Assembly: GCA_038321575.1 (NCBI GenBank) | Contig: JBBQFD010000001.1 | Location: forward strand, 1 to 64,000 | Length of the DNA stretch: 64,000 bases | Direction of reading: 5' to 3' | DNA from: JBBQFD01 sp038321575 | GTDB taxonomy: Bacteria; Bacillota_I; Bacilli_A; RF39; UBA660 | Part shown: positions 26,520 to 34,017 of the stretch, in pieces | Layout of the letters: every line of letters starts with the position of its first letter | Numbering within the stretch: position 1 is the stretch's first letter | Made by a program: the position numbers and the translations under genes | The notes under the pieces: model-generated | The model's input: only the letters and a program-made list of their open reading frames with translations | Database searches by the model: none | Told to the model about the DNA's origin: nothing

Positions 26520-27932
26520 CTATAATTTAATCGTAACTGATGTTCCTTTATTTTTAGAACTCTTAATATCAATGCCATATTCATGAGCATCAGCAATGTA
26601 TTTAGCAATGCATAAGCCAAGTCCATAACCTTTCTCTTTACTATCAACTCGGTAATAGCAATTGAATATTTGTTCTAAATCATTTTTAGCCATACCAATA
26701 CCATGATCATTTATTCTCAGCATCTTATCATTAATGATAATTGATATATCCGTGTTTTCATTAGAATATTTAATCGCATTATCTAAGAAAATAGTTATTA
26801 ATTGACGAACCTTAGTATAATCAGCATTGATCATTTGTTTTAATTTAGTTTTAATTATGATATTAATTTTAATATTCTTTTTTTGTGCTATTTCGCGCAT
26901 ATCAATAACAATATCATTAACTAATTGTTGTAAATCTAAATCTTCTTTTTTTAAGATTACTTTACCAGCTTGGAAATGATTTAAATCAAGTAATTCATTA
27001 ACTAATGTTTCTAAAGTTTGTGTGTTATTAATTATTTTATCATACACTTCATCGCTTGCTTTAATTGTTTTATCTTTAAGATTTAACGTATAACCACGGA
27101 TTAAAGTAAGTGGTGTTTTAAACTCATGTGAGACATTCGCTACTAATTCCTTAGCACGACCCTCTAATTCTTTAATATCATTAATATTTCGGTCAATTTC
27201 AACTGTCATTTGATCTATTGTTTTTGCTAAATCACCAATTTGATCATCACGTATAATATTAGTTTTAATTGCATAATTACCCTTACGAATCTCATCAGCA
27301 ACTTCCGTAATTCTTTCAATTGGTTTAGTAAAATAGTTTGAATAAATAATTCCTAAAATAGTACTTACCATTAACGATATTAATAAACTAATATAAATCA
27401 ACATGTTAAATGAGCTATACGCTGTATAAACGCTTTCAACATCCCTGTGTAAAAAAATTGTTCCGATAATACTGTTACCATTCATTATTGGTGCATAAGC
27501 CGTAATTGTTTTAGTCTTAAAATAATCACTATATTTATAAGTAATTCCACTATTGCTATTTTTTATAAAACTGCTGTTCAAAGTTTTTACATTACTTAAA
27601 AAGTTTGAACAACAGGTCGTTAAAACAACTTCGCCATTACTTTCAATGACCCATAAATCGATGTCCGACATATTATGTATTGATTGCCAAAAAATATCCT
27701 TTGGGCGAGGATTTATTGGGTCAATTAATGATCGACCCACATCAGCAAGCTGTTCTGCTTTTATAATTAATTCTTGTTCCGTTTTATTAATTGATAATTG
27801 GCGGTATTGGGTTAAAAAGATAATAGCAATAATTAAAGTTGAAATAAAAACAATCGAAGAAATACCCACTGTTAGTTGGGTATTTATATCGTTAAATTTA
27901 TTTTTTAAATGTTCACTCTTCAAGTTCTTCAA
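26520..27932 (-). CDS. Sensor histidine kinase (HAMP-HisKA-HATPase)
   Basis: A 470-residue membrane kinase: spans near residues 18-41 and 174-197 frame an external sensing domain of about 130 residues containing a CC pair. A HAMP domain (198-250) follows, then HisKA with the phospho-acceptor His in ANVSHEFKTPLTLIRGY (about 268), and a HATPase_c domain with NADYTKVRQL, DNAIKYS, DHGIGM and GYGLGLCI. It overlaps the response-regulator gene by 20 bases. The pair should sense an envelope state. The LtaS gene downstream and the SHOCT gene at 17.2 kb are candidate targets. Confidence 0.95.
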   Translation of the reverse strand: MKNLKSEHLKNKFNDINTQLTVGISSIVFISTLIIAIIFLTQYRQLSINKTEQELIIKAEQLADVGRSLIDPINPRPKDIFWQSIHNMSDIDLWVIESNGEVVLTTCCSNFLSNVKTLNSSFIKNSNSGITYKYSDYFKTKTITAYAPIMNGNSIIGTIFLHRDVESVYTAYSSFNMLIYISLLISLMVSTILGIIYSNYFTKPIERITEVADEIRKGNYAIKTNIIRDDQIGDLAKTIDQMTVEIDRNINDIKELEGRAKELVANVSHEFKTPLTLIRGYTLNLKDKTIKASDEVYDKIINNTQTLETLVNELLDLNHFQAGKVILKKEDLDLQQLVNDIVIDMREIAQKKNIKINIIIKTKLKQMINADYTKVRQLITIFLDNAIKYSNENTDISIIINDKMLRINDHGIGMAKNDLEQIFNCYYRVDSKEKGYGLGLCIAKYIADAHEYGIDIKSSKNKGTSVTIKL

Positions 27933-28602
27933 ACTTATAACCTACTCCCCAAACTGTTTTGATATCCCATTTTAATTCATTAGTTACTAAACAAATTTTT
28001 GCACGTAATCGTTTAATATGAGTATCGACAGTTCTTATATCACCAAAGTATTCATCACCCCATAGCATATCCAAAAGGATTTCTCTAGAATAAACTCTAC
28101 TTGGGTGTTGAGCAAGTAAATAAAGTATTTCCATTTCTTTTTTAGTTAATACTAATTGATGATTATCAATTGAAGCTGTATAATTACGCATGTTAATATC
28201 TAAGTTACTGATTTTTAATTCAGCATCACTGCTTTCAACTTTTAATCTACGCATTAAAGCTTTAATTTTAGCAATAACTTGTTTTGGACTAAAAGGTTTA
28301 ACAATGTAATCATCAGCTCCAACATCTAATCCCATTATCACATCTTCATCTTGAGTTTTAGCGGTTATCATTATGATTGGAATATCGGATTCTGACCTGA
28401 TTTTTTTACAAACTGTCATGCCATCCATCTTAGGCATCATAACATCTAAGAGTATTAAATCAAATTTGGAAGATTTAAATAATTCAAGTGCCATCAGCCC
28501 ATCATATGCAACAGTAATATGATATTCTTCTAGTTTAAAATGAGGGGTCATTAATTCTATAATATCTTTATTGTCATCAACCATTAATATTGATAATTTC
28601 AT
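27913..28602 (-). CDS. OmpR/PhoB-family response regulator
   Basis: A 229-residue protein: receiver domain (1-120) with acid pair D9/D10, phospho-acceptor D53 (LILLDVMMPKMDG), T/K positions in MITAKT and the IVKPF lysine, then a winged-helix DNA-binding domain (130-225) with RTVDTHIKRLRAKI as recognition region. It ends in TGA, which is good evidence that TGA is a stop in this genome. OmpR-family regulators bind tandem 7-bp repeats with an 11-bp pitch. Such a repeat lies at 28913-28930 in its own promoter region, which points to autoregulation. Confidence 0.96.
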   Translation of the reverse strand: MKLSILMVDDNKDIIELMTPHFKLEEYHITVAYDGLMALELFKSSKFDLILLDVMMPKMDGMTVCKKIRSESDIPIIMITAKTQDEDVIMGLDVGADDYIVKPFSPKQVIAKIKALMRRLKVESSDAELKISNLDINMRNYTASIDNHQLVLTKKEMEILYLLAQHPSRVYSREILLDMLWGDEYFGDIRTVDTHIKRLRAKICLVTNELKWDIKTVWGVGYKFEELEE

Positions 28603-28699
28603 AAAATCACCTTTATACTATTTTAACACAAATTGAAGATGTGTGCTTATTTCATTTATTTAGTTTTTTTTCGTTATTAATCATTATCAACCCTCTTCC

Positions 28700-28860
28700 T
28701 TGTTTAATCTCCGCAACCATCTTTATCTTTTCTATCAGTATTCATTTCCATTGCGGTGACAATGTTTTAAATCCATCATCTTTATATATTTGGAAATTAC
28801 TACTGACGATATAATTTCGATAATTAATTGAATCTACATCAGCTATATCATCCTCCTTAA
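28700..28860 (-). pseudogene. Possible remnant of a small gene in the leader of the two-component operon
   Basis: The 395-base gap 28603-28997 holds no intact ORF. On the minus strand a good ribosome site (AAGGAGG, near 28851-28858) is followed by codons that read SNFQIYKDDGFKTLSPQW without a start codon. In another frame comes MNTDRKDKDGCGD and a stop. This looks like a short secreted protein gene that has decayed by at least one frameshift and loss of its start. A structured leader RNA is an alternative reading. Confidence 0.3.
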
Positions 28861-28898
28861 CAATTATTTATACTTAAATATTCTTCTTTCTTAACTTA

Positions 28899-28930
28899 AG
28901 TATATTTCTATATTATGTCTTTTTTATGTC
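28899..28930 (-). promoter_or_regulatory. Response-regulator direct repeat and -10 upstream of the two-component operon
   Basis: The minus strand reads GACATAA-AAAA-GACATAA (28930-28913), 8 bases, then TATACT (28904-28899) as -10, with no -35. Spacing is identical to the site upstream of the SHOCT gene (17465-17496). Transcription from here would run through the 290-base leader into the response regulator, kinase and LtaS genes. Confidence 0.65.
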
Positions 28931-28961
28931 ATTATAAAAAAACTTTTATTATTTTGTAAAT

Positions 28962-28991
28962 AAAAAAGACCCAAGAAATCTTGGATCTTTT
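28962..28991 (-). terminator. Terminator of the 28998-29225 gene
   Basis: A 12-bp near-perfect stem (28964-28975 with 28980-28991) is followed by a T run on the minus strand. Confidence 0.8.
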
Positions 28992-28997
28992 TATTGT

Positions 28998-29225
28998 TTA
29001 TTTTACTAAGAAATTAATGATATTAGTTAAGAATAATCCTCCAACTAAACCTGTTAATAAGGCTAAGACTAGAGCATCCGCATACCCCTTATTATTATTG
29101 ATTGGGTATTTACCAATAGTTTTTTGAACACCTTTTTCATGACGTTCTTTATTAACTACCAAGCTATTACGATACTCTTTCAGTTGTTTAAATAACTGTT
29201 CTCTTGGGCTTAAATTCTTTTCCAC
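28998..29225 (-). CDS. Small membrane protein of unknown function
   Basis: A 75-residue protein: a charged N-terminal half (SPREQLFKQLKEYRNSL) and a hydrophobic C-terminal half (about 49-73) with a Gly-rich turn that may form one or two spans. GAGGTGTCTGGTGG precedes the start. I recognise no family. It is transcribed alone, ahead of the two-component operon and after tRNA-Ala. Confidence 0.7.
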   Translation of the reverse strand: MEKNLSPREQLFKQLKEYRNSLVVNKERHEKGVQKTIGKYPINNNKGYADALVLALLTGLVGGLFLTNIINFLVK

Positions 29226-29267
29226 CAGACACCTCTTTCATATATAACATCATTATATCATAATAAA

Positions 29268-29294
29268 TAAAAAAACTACTCTAATGAGTAGTTT
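29268..29294 (-). terminator. Terminator of tRNA-Ala
   Basis: A 9-bp stem (29273-29281 with 29286-29294) with a T run on the minus strand lies 11 bases past the tRNA 3' end. Confidence 0.8.
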
Positions 29295-29305
29295 AAATGT
29301 CAACC

Positions 29306-29382
29306 TGGTGGAGAATAAGGGACTCGAACCCTTGACCCCCTGCGTGCAAGGCAGGTGCTCTAGCCAACTGAGCTAATTCCCC
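29306..29382 (-). tRNA. tRNA-Ala (TGC)
   Basis: Acceptor GGGGAAT pairs with ATTCTCC (one G-U), discriminator A, encoded CCA. The anticodon loop CTTGCAC gives TGC. The tRNA stands alone with its own promoter (TTGCCA, 17 bases, TATAAT at 29438-29410). Confidence 0.97.
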
Positions 29383-29409
29383 AAAATATAATTTGGTTGA
29401 ACACTCAAA

Positions 29410-29438
29410 ATTATAGCATATATATATAGTGTTGGCAA
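29410..29438 (-). promoter_or_regulatory. Promoter of tRNA-Ala
   Basis: The minus strand reads TTGCCA (29438-29433), 17 bases, then TATAAT (29415-29410) with upstream TG. Confidence 0.65.
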
Positions 29439-29472
29439 TATCATTTTAATTATATTTAATATATTATTAAAG

Positions 29473-29500
29473 AAAAAAGTAAATTAATGATTTACTTTTT
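29473..29500 (-). terminator. Terminator of the 29516-30232 gene
   Basis: A 10-bp stem of AAAAGTAAAT with ATTTACTTTT is followed by T on the minus strand. Confidence 0.75.
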
Positions 29501-29515
29501 TAAAAATTGTTGTTA

Positions 29516-30232
29516 TTATTTTTTACTCTTATGTTCCACTTTAACATATTCATGATAAATAGGTGCTATCTTAAAGGTTAAGATAAGGGCAAATATAATC
29601 GCAAATCCACACATAATTGATGCAATACCAACCCTTGTTATTGGCAATAGTATATATACTAAAGTAAGTGGTAAGATAAATGATAAATACCCTATTATAA
29701 GCCATTTAAGAGCCTTTTTAATCTTTTCCTTATTATGTTCCAACTTAATACCTTTAACTGCTTCCCAGATACCTAAAAGCAAGAATCCAAAGTAATAGAA
29801 TCCATATAAACTATGTATACTTGTTTGGATATTAAAAATAACATAATTACCACCACAAGATACCCCTTGAATTGATTGCGGTACAAAGACAAAGTAAGCA
29901 GCAAAAGCGATTGCTATAAAGTAATAAAATCTAAGTAAATACGAACCCTTGCCTAATTTAGATATTAAATATAGTCCAACCACTGGCAAGAACGTTATAC
30001 AGAATAACCCAAGTCGTGCCCAGAATAATAAATCTGAACCTCCACATATTTGGTATTCTGATAACTGAAAGATTGCTAAAAATACTAATGTAATAACGAT
30101 TCCAATATCAGATTTAGCTTTATGGCTCTTATAAAGTGTGTATATAGCTAACGCTATTTCTATTACAAATGTAATAATCATTATAAGTGGTGAGAAACAA
30201 TATAAAGTCATTCTTCCTTTGTCTTTTTTCAT
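29516..30232 (-). CDS. Seven-span membrane protein of unknown function
   Basis: A 238-residue, very hydrophobic protein with about seven spans and short loops. Features include QLSEYQICGGSDLLFWARLG in the second/third span region and SCGGNYVIFNIQ before the fifth span. Similar hypothetical membrane proteins occur in many bacteria, but I can assign no function. The GGAG upstream is 11 bases from the ATG; an ATG at 30211 is an alternative start. Confidence 0.7.
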   Translation of the reverse strand: MKKDKGRMTLYCFSPLIMIITFVIEIALAIYTLYKSHKAKSDIGIVITLVFLAIFQLSEYQICGGSDLLFWARLGLFCITFLPVVGLYLISKLGKGSYLLRFYYFIAIAFAAYFVFVPQSIQGVSCGGNYVIFNIQTSIHSLYGFYYFGFLLLGIWEAVKGIKLEHNKEKIKKALKWLIIGYLSFILPLTLVYILLPITRVGIASIMCGFAIIFALILTFKIAPIYHEYVKVEHKSKK

Positions 30233-30298
30233 AAATGTATAGTCTCCAATTCTAATTTAATTGATTTCTTAATTTTACAATATAACTTAAATTATTTT

Positions 30299-30937
30299 CT
30301 ATGTTTTATTCTCTATATTATTAACCTCTTTAAATTTTTCTATAAATTTGCTTTTATCGATTAATAATTCACTTACTAATCTTAAATAATTCTTATATGC
30401 TTCATCTTGAATATACATCTTGGCATATCCATCGATCCCGAACTTTTCTGTTATGTGCTTATATGATCGTTCTATTTGTTGATCTAAAGTTAAGTTTGGG
30501 AAATGTTTTAGTCCATATAAGTAAGTTCTTTTAACGGCCATATCAACATCTATATTTCTATCAGCCGAAGATAATAATTTACCATAAATACTTCGTGGTT
30601 CACTTTTCAAAGAAGCTCTGTGATCTTCAATTGCTTCTTTGATAATCACTAATTCCTGTGGTGTAAAAAAGTCTTTTACTGCTTCATCTTTAAAAAACAT
30701 TTGTGCTGAAACCATTTCATGGTTTTTAGCATCTACATGATGCCCAATATCATGATAAGCGGCGGCAGCATATATCATATTTGAATTAAGATTTAATTCG
30801 TGATTTAATTCAAAACTTCTTTTAATAACATAATTAATATGACTAATATCATGTGCTTTATCGTTTTTGTCATATATAGGGAAAACATTAATTTCTATGT
30901 ATTTAATTAATTGCTCATTATCCATTGTTTTTTTCAA
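30299..30937 (-). CDS. HD-domain phosphohydrolase
   Basis: About 212 residues with the HD superfamily metal site: HDISHINYVI near residue 28, AAAYHDIGHHVD near 62, and an Asp in SSADRNIDVDMA later. Small single-domain HD proteins of this kind hydrolyse nucleotides or phosphoesters. The substrate is not known. The start is probably TTG at 30937, 4 bases after GGTGAT; an ATG at 30925 is possible. It is transcribed alone. Confidence 0.85.
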   Translation of the reverse strand: MKKTMDNEQLIKYIEINVFPIYDKNDKAHDISHINYVIKRSFELNHELNLNSNMIYAAAAYHDIGHHVDAKNHEMVSAQMFFKDEAVKDFFTPQELVIIKEAIEDHRASLKSEPRSIYGKLLSSADRNIDVDMAVKRTYLYGLKHFPNLTLDQQIERSYKHITEKFGIDGYAKMYIQDEAYKNYLRLVSELLIDKSKFIEKFKEVNNIENKT

Positions 30938-31023
30938 ATTAATCACCAAGATTATTATAACATGTTTTACAAAAAATGAAGCAATAGTGAAGTGAAACTT
31001 ATTTTGGACACCTTATAAAAAAC

Positions 31024-31049
31024 AAAAAAACTCTTATAAAATAAGAGTT
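31024..31049 (-). terminator. Terminator of the 31100-31663 gene
   Basis: An 8-bp stem (31029-31036 with 31042-31049) is followed by a T run on the minus strand. Confidence 0.75.
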
Positions 31050-31058
31050 CATTATCAA

Positions 31059-31097
31059 ATGGTCGGGAAATAAAGGGGATTCCCAAATTTTTATTTT
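31059..31097 (-). repeat. tRNA-Pro 3'-end-like repeat, copy A
   Basis: The plus strand reads ATGGTCGGGAAATAAAGG, then GGATTCCCAAATTTTTATTT. It matches copy B (31774-31823) over about 38 bases with few changes. Its first 12 bases match the 3' end of the true tRNA-Pro (copy C, 32489-32500). Confidence 0.6.
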
Positions 31098-31099
31098 TA

Positions 31100-31663
31100 C
31101 TATTTAATTATTTTTTTTAACAGCTCGATTAACTTATCAAATACTTCTTCTCTATTTATTGATGTGTCTTTATATATAAAGCCTTTTTCTTTACATATAT
31201 TTTTATTTTCTTGCTCTATTTTATGTATATCACCAAAATGAGACTTAATTTTATCATAAGACCAATCATGTGTGTAATCATTTCTATTATCATTTTTCAT
31301 TATATTTTGAATAATATCTTCGTTTGTTAAATTGTTGTGACCTAAAAATATTACTATATCATCATCGTTTAATAGCTTTCTTGCCATTTCAGAATCAATC
31401 AACGAACCCTCAACAATACTACCATATTTATTCTTGTTAAATTCTCTATTCCAATTGACAAATTCAACAAGGAATTCTGGAAACACAGTTACTCTTGCCT
31501 CGCTATATCTATTACCCATATCCAAATTGGGCAATGCTTTTATGAAACCATTCCTAACCGCTTCCATTGATACTAATGTGTATTGCGGGAATTTTTCTTT
31601 AATCATACTTGCTAAAGTTGACTTGCCACTTCTTGCAGTTCCTAAAATATATATATTTTTCAT
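31100..31663 (-). CDS. P-loop nucleoside/nucleotide kinase-like ATPase
   Basis: A 187-residue P-loop protein with GTARSGKST at residues 8-16 and a DDDIVIFLGH strand near 100, resembling adenylate-kinase-like or shikimate-kinase-like folds (AAA_17/AAA_18 group). It probably phosphorylates a small molecule; the substrate is unknown. GAGGAG precedes the ATG. The gene sits alone in a segment of about 715 bp bounded by two copies of a tRNA-Pro-end repeat, next to the tRNA array, so it may have been acquired. Confidence 0.82.
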   Translation of the reverse strand: MKNIYILGTARSGKSTLASMIKEKFPQYTLVSMEAVRNGFIKALPNLDMGNRYSEARVTVFPEFLVEFVNWNREFNKNKYGSIVEGSLIDSEMARKLLNDDDIVIFLGHNNLTNEDIIQNIMKNDNRNDYTHDWSYDKIKSHFGDIHKIEQENKNICKEKGFIYKDTSINREEVFDKLIELLKKIIK

Positions 31664-31773
31664 TTCATACTCCTCTCATTATTAATTAAATTATACATTA
31701 TTATGCCAAAAATTAAAAGTCATAGAACTTTTATATTCCATGACTTATTAATAAAAAACCAACAATTTGGGTA

Positions 31774-31823
31774 TCTTTTAAAATGGTCGAGATATAAAAG
31801 GGACTCCCAAATTTTTGTTATTT
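31774..31823 (-). repeat. tRNA-Pro 3'-end-like repeat, copy B
   Basis: Plus-strand bases 31774-31789 (TCTTTTAAAATGGTCG) are identical to 32479-32494, the flank and CCA end of the real tRNA-Pro. Bases 31783-31820 match copy A. It separates the kinase-like and NUDIX genes. Confidence 0.65.
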
Positions 31824-31835
31824 CTTGTTTTTAAA

Positions 31836-32363
31836 TTAACGGTTTTTTTCTATTATATTCTTATATACCTCAATTAAATCTTTATCCATCATATTTTCAG
31901 GCAATGTTTCTAAAGAAAAGAATTTTAATCCTCTGGATTCTTTCATAGACTGAAAATATCCATTTCCTTTATCAATTATTTCTTGATAATTGCTTCCTAA
32001 TGTTCCAAAGTATTTTTTTGTTATATACAACATTGTATTATTATACACAATATCGCCATTTGGGTATGAATTTTTTCTGGTTTCGCCAGATACGGCTTTT
32101 ACAAGCACTAAATTTTCAGCTTCAGCAGTTAGCCCTGTTTCTTCAGCTAGTTCTCTTGTGGCAACCTCTTCAAATGTTTCCCCTAATTCTTGTAATCCAC
32201 CAGGAATACACCATAAATCGCGATCAGTACGATGTTGTAATAATATTTCGCCACTCTCATTAACAACAATAATAGCGCTTCCATTTTGAAATAAAGGCAT
32301 GTTTCTAAATTCGTTTTTTAATGCGTTTCTCAATTTTAAAATATAGCTCAAAATTTTCTCCAT
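31836..32363 (-). CDS. NUDIX hydrolase
   Basis: About 175 residues. The Nudix box GGLQELGETFEEVATRELAE then ETG lies near residues 58-80. The central domain is preceded by about 30 helical residues, as in the YjhB/ADP-ribose pyrophosphatase-like group that appends an N-terminal helix. The substrate is unknown. AGGAGAT precedes the ATG at 32363; the ORF continues 30 bases upstream without a ribosome site. It lies in a segment of about 705 bp between tRNA-Pro-end repeats, directly downstream of the tRNA operon. Confidence 0.9.
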   Translation of the reverse strand: MEKILSYILKLRNALKNEFRNMPLFQNGSAIIVVNESGEILLQHRTDRDLWCIPGGLQELGETFEEVATRELAEETGLTAEAENLVLVKAVSGETRKNSYPNGDIVYNNTMLYITKKYFGTLGSNYQEIIDKGNGYFQSMKESRGLKFFSLETLPENMMDKDLIEVYKNIIEKNR

Positions 32364-32459
32364 ATTAAATCTCCTGCAAATATAATATAACATAATATAT
32401 TGTTTTTAGAAAGAAAAACCGTGGAATTTTATATTGCTCCAACGATTTTTTATGTTAAT

Positions 32460-32477
32460 TCCCAAAAAGTTGGGAAA
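32460..32477 (-). other. Hairpin downstream of tRNA-Pro
   Basis: TTCCCAA and TTGGGAA form a 7-bp stem just past the last tRNA. It lacks a T run at once and may be a processing signal or part of a weak terminator ending near 32420. Confidence 0.35.
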
Positions 32478-32488
32478 CTCTTTTAAAA

Positions 32489-32565
32489 TGGTCGGGAAAA
32501 CAGGATTTGAACCTGCAACCTCCTGGTCCCAAACCAGGCGCACTACCAAGTTGTGCTATTTCCCG
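32489..32565 (-). tRNA. tRNA-Pro (TGG)
   Basis: Acceptor CGGGAAA with TTTCCCG, discriminator A, CCA encoded; anticodon loop TTTGGGA. Last gene of the 12-tRNA operon. Its 3' end is echoed by the repeats at 31059 and 31774. Confidence 0.97.
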
Positions 32566-32569
32566 AAAC

Positions 32570-32646
32570 TGGTGCGCCCGGTGGGAGTCGAACCTGCAAC
32601 CTTTTGATCCGTAGTCAAACGCTCTATCCAATTGAGCTACGGGCGC
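32570..32646 (-). tRNA. tRNA-Arg (ACG)
   Basis: Acceptor GCGCCCG with CGGGCGC, discriminator A, CCA encoded; anticodon loop CTACGGA. A34 is expected to be edited to inosine by TadA. Confidence 0.97.
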
Positions 32647-32667
32647 ACATATATATTTATCATTAAA

Positions 32668-32743
32668 TGGTGGCTTCGGTCGGAATCGAACCAACGACAC
32701 CTTGATCTTCAATCAAGTGCTCTACCAACTGAGCTACAAAGCC
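32668..32743 (-). tRNA. tRNA-Phe (GAA)
   Basis: Acceptor GGCTTTG with CGAAGCC, discriminator A, CCA encoded; anticodon loop TTGAAGA. Confidence 0.97.
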
Positions 32744-32751
32744 ATAATAAA

Positions 32752-32827
32752 TGGCGGTCCCGACGAGAATCGAACTCGCGATCTTCTGCGTGACAGGCAG
32801 ACGTGATAACCGCTACACTACAGGACC
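32752..32827 (-). tRNA. tRNA-Asp (GTC)
   Basis: Acceptor GGTCCTG with CGGGACC, discriminator G as expected for Asp, CCA encoded; anticodon loop CTGTCAC. Confidence 0.97.
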
Positions 32828-32833
32828 AAAATA

Positions 32834-32910
<77 letters not shown>

Positions 32911-32942
32911 ATATTAAATAAGGTTGGTACATAATAAATAGA

Positions 32943-33035
32943 TGGCGGAGAAAGAGGGATTCGAACCCCCGCGCCGTTTTACCGACCTCCCGGTTTTCAA
33001 GACCGGTCCCTTCAACCAGGCTTGGGTATTTCTCC
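32943..33035 (-). tRNA. tRNA-Ser (TGA)
   Basis: Acceptor GGAGAAA with TTTCTCC, discriminator G, CCA encoded, long variable arm; anticodon loop CTTGAAA. Confidence 0.96.
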
Positions 33036-33053
33036 TTGTTAAACATATATAAA

Positions 33054-33142
33054 TGGTGCCTAAGGCCGGACTTGAACCGGCATGAAGTATTATCCTCGCA
33101 GGATTTTAAGTCCTGTGCGTCTACCTATTCCGCCACTCAGGC
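33054..33142 (-). tRNA. tRNA-Leu (TAA)
   Basis: Acceptor GCCTGAG with CTTAGGC, discriminator A, CCA encoded, long variable arm; anticodon loop CTTAAAA. Confidence 0.96.
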
Positions 33143-33150
33143 AAATTATA

Positions 33151-33226
33151 TGGTGTCTCGTACAAGATTCGAACTTGTGACCCTTTGATTAAAAGTCAAA
33201 TGCTCTACCGGCTGAGCTAACGAGAC
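33151..33226 (-). tRNA. tRNA-Lys (TTT)
   Basis: Acceptor starts GTCTCGT, CCA encoded; anticodon loop CTTTTAA. Confidence 0.97.
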
Positions 33227-33251
33227 ATATTATTATATATGATATCAAAAA

Positions 33252-33327
33252 TGGCTGCCTCGGCTAGAATCGAACTAGCGAAATGCCACAGTCAAAGTGT
33301 GGTGCCTTACCGCTTGGCTACGAGGCA
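33252..33327 (-). tRNA. tRNA-Gln (TTG)
   Basis: Acceptor TGCCTCG with CGAGGCA, discriminator G, CCA encoded; anticodon loop CTTTGAC. Confidence 0.97.
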
Positions 33328-33349
33328 ATCTAACCTAGCTATAATTAAA

Positions 33350-33433
33350 TGGTGGAGGGAGATGGATTCGAACCATCGAACCCTAAGGAGTTGATTTACA
33401 GTCAACTGCGTTTAGCCACTTCGCTACCCCTCC
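33350..33433 (-). tRNA. tRNA-Tyr (GTA)
   Basis: Acceptor GGAGGGG with TCCCTCC, discriminator A, CCA encoded, long variable arm; anticodon loop CTGTAAA. Confidence 0.97.
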
Positions 33434-33437
33434 AACA

Positions 33438-33513
33438 TGGTGCCGAAAATAGGACTTGAACCCACAACCTACTGATTACAAATCAGTTGCTCTACCAGTT
33501 GAGCTATTTCGGC
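33438..33513 (-). tRNA. tRNA-Thr (TGT)
   Basis: Acceptor GCCGAAA with TTTCGGC, discriminator A, CCA encoded; anticodon loop TTTGTAA. Confidence 0.97.
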
Positions 33514-33516
33514 ATC

Positions 33517-33593
33517 TGGTGGGAGATATAGGACTCGAACCTATGACCCCCTGCTTGTAAGGCAGGTGCTCTAACCAACTGAGCTAATCTCCC
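33517..33593 (-). tRNA. tRNA-Val (TAC)
   Basis: Acceptor GGGAGAT with ATCTCCC, discriminator A, CCA encoded; anticodon loop CTTACAA. First gene of the operon Val-Thr-Tyr-Gln-Lys-Leu-Ser-fMet-Asp-Phe-Arg-Pro. Confidence 0.97.
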
Positions 33594-33621
33594 AATCGTC
33601 TTAAACGTCTGGACGTAATTA

Positions 33622-33650
33622 AATATAACATTTAAGCCTTTAATTGTCAA
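33622..33650 (-). promoter_or_regulatory. Strong promoter of the 12-tRNA operon
   Basis: The minus strand reads TTGACA (33650-33645), exactly 17 bases, then TATATT (33627-33622) with an upstream TG. This is the best match to a sigma-A promoter in the window. Confidence 0.85.
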
Positions 33651-33666
33651 TATAATTTACTTTTTT

Positions 33667-34017
33667 TTATCTTTTTTTTAAATATTTGTCAACCCAAATT
33701 GGAAGTTTCATAGCTAAGGTTTTAAAACCACTTGCTGTTTCAATAATTTTATGTCTTTTAGGGTTAGCATCACCTTTAAAATTAATGTTCTTAATACTCA
33801 ATTTTAATTGGCTTAATTTTTCGTCAACTTCTAAGATTTCAACATGAATTTGATCACCTATTTTGACAATATCATTAACATTTTTCACAAAACCATGTGA
33901 TATTTCTGAAATATGAATTAAACCTGAGTAATATTCGTCACATGAAACAAAGATGCCGTATGACTCGATACCGGTTACAGTACCATCTACAATTTTCCCT
34001 TTTTTATACTTTGTCAT
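33667..34017 (-). CDS. S1 RNA-binding domain protein (CvfD/YugI-like)
   Basis: A 116-residue protein with one S1/OB domain at residues 4-76 (GTVTGIESYGIFVSCDEYYS, GLIHISEIS, DQIHVEILEVD), then a short basic tail. Proteins of this size (general stress protein 13, CvfD) bind the ribosome or RNA and tune translation. It lies upstream of the tRNA operon but has its own frame and spacing, and is probably transcribed separately. Confidence 0.9.
   Translation of the reverse strand: MTKYKKGKIVDGTVTGIESYGIFVSCDEYYSGLIHISEISHGFVKNVNDIVKIGDQIHVEILEVDEKLSQLKLSIKNINFKGDANPKRHKIIETASGFKTLAMKLPIWVDKYLKKR

Noticed and set aside
31100..32363. The two repeat-bounded segments as tandem duplicates of one gene
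   Set aside because: The segments are similar in size (about 715 and 705 bp), but the encoded proteins belong to different families (P-loop kinase-like and NUDIX).
32420..32450. Terminator after the tRNA operon (CGTTGGA with TCCACGG)
   Set aside because: The stem has mismatches and could not be supported beyond a weak possibility, though a T run follows.
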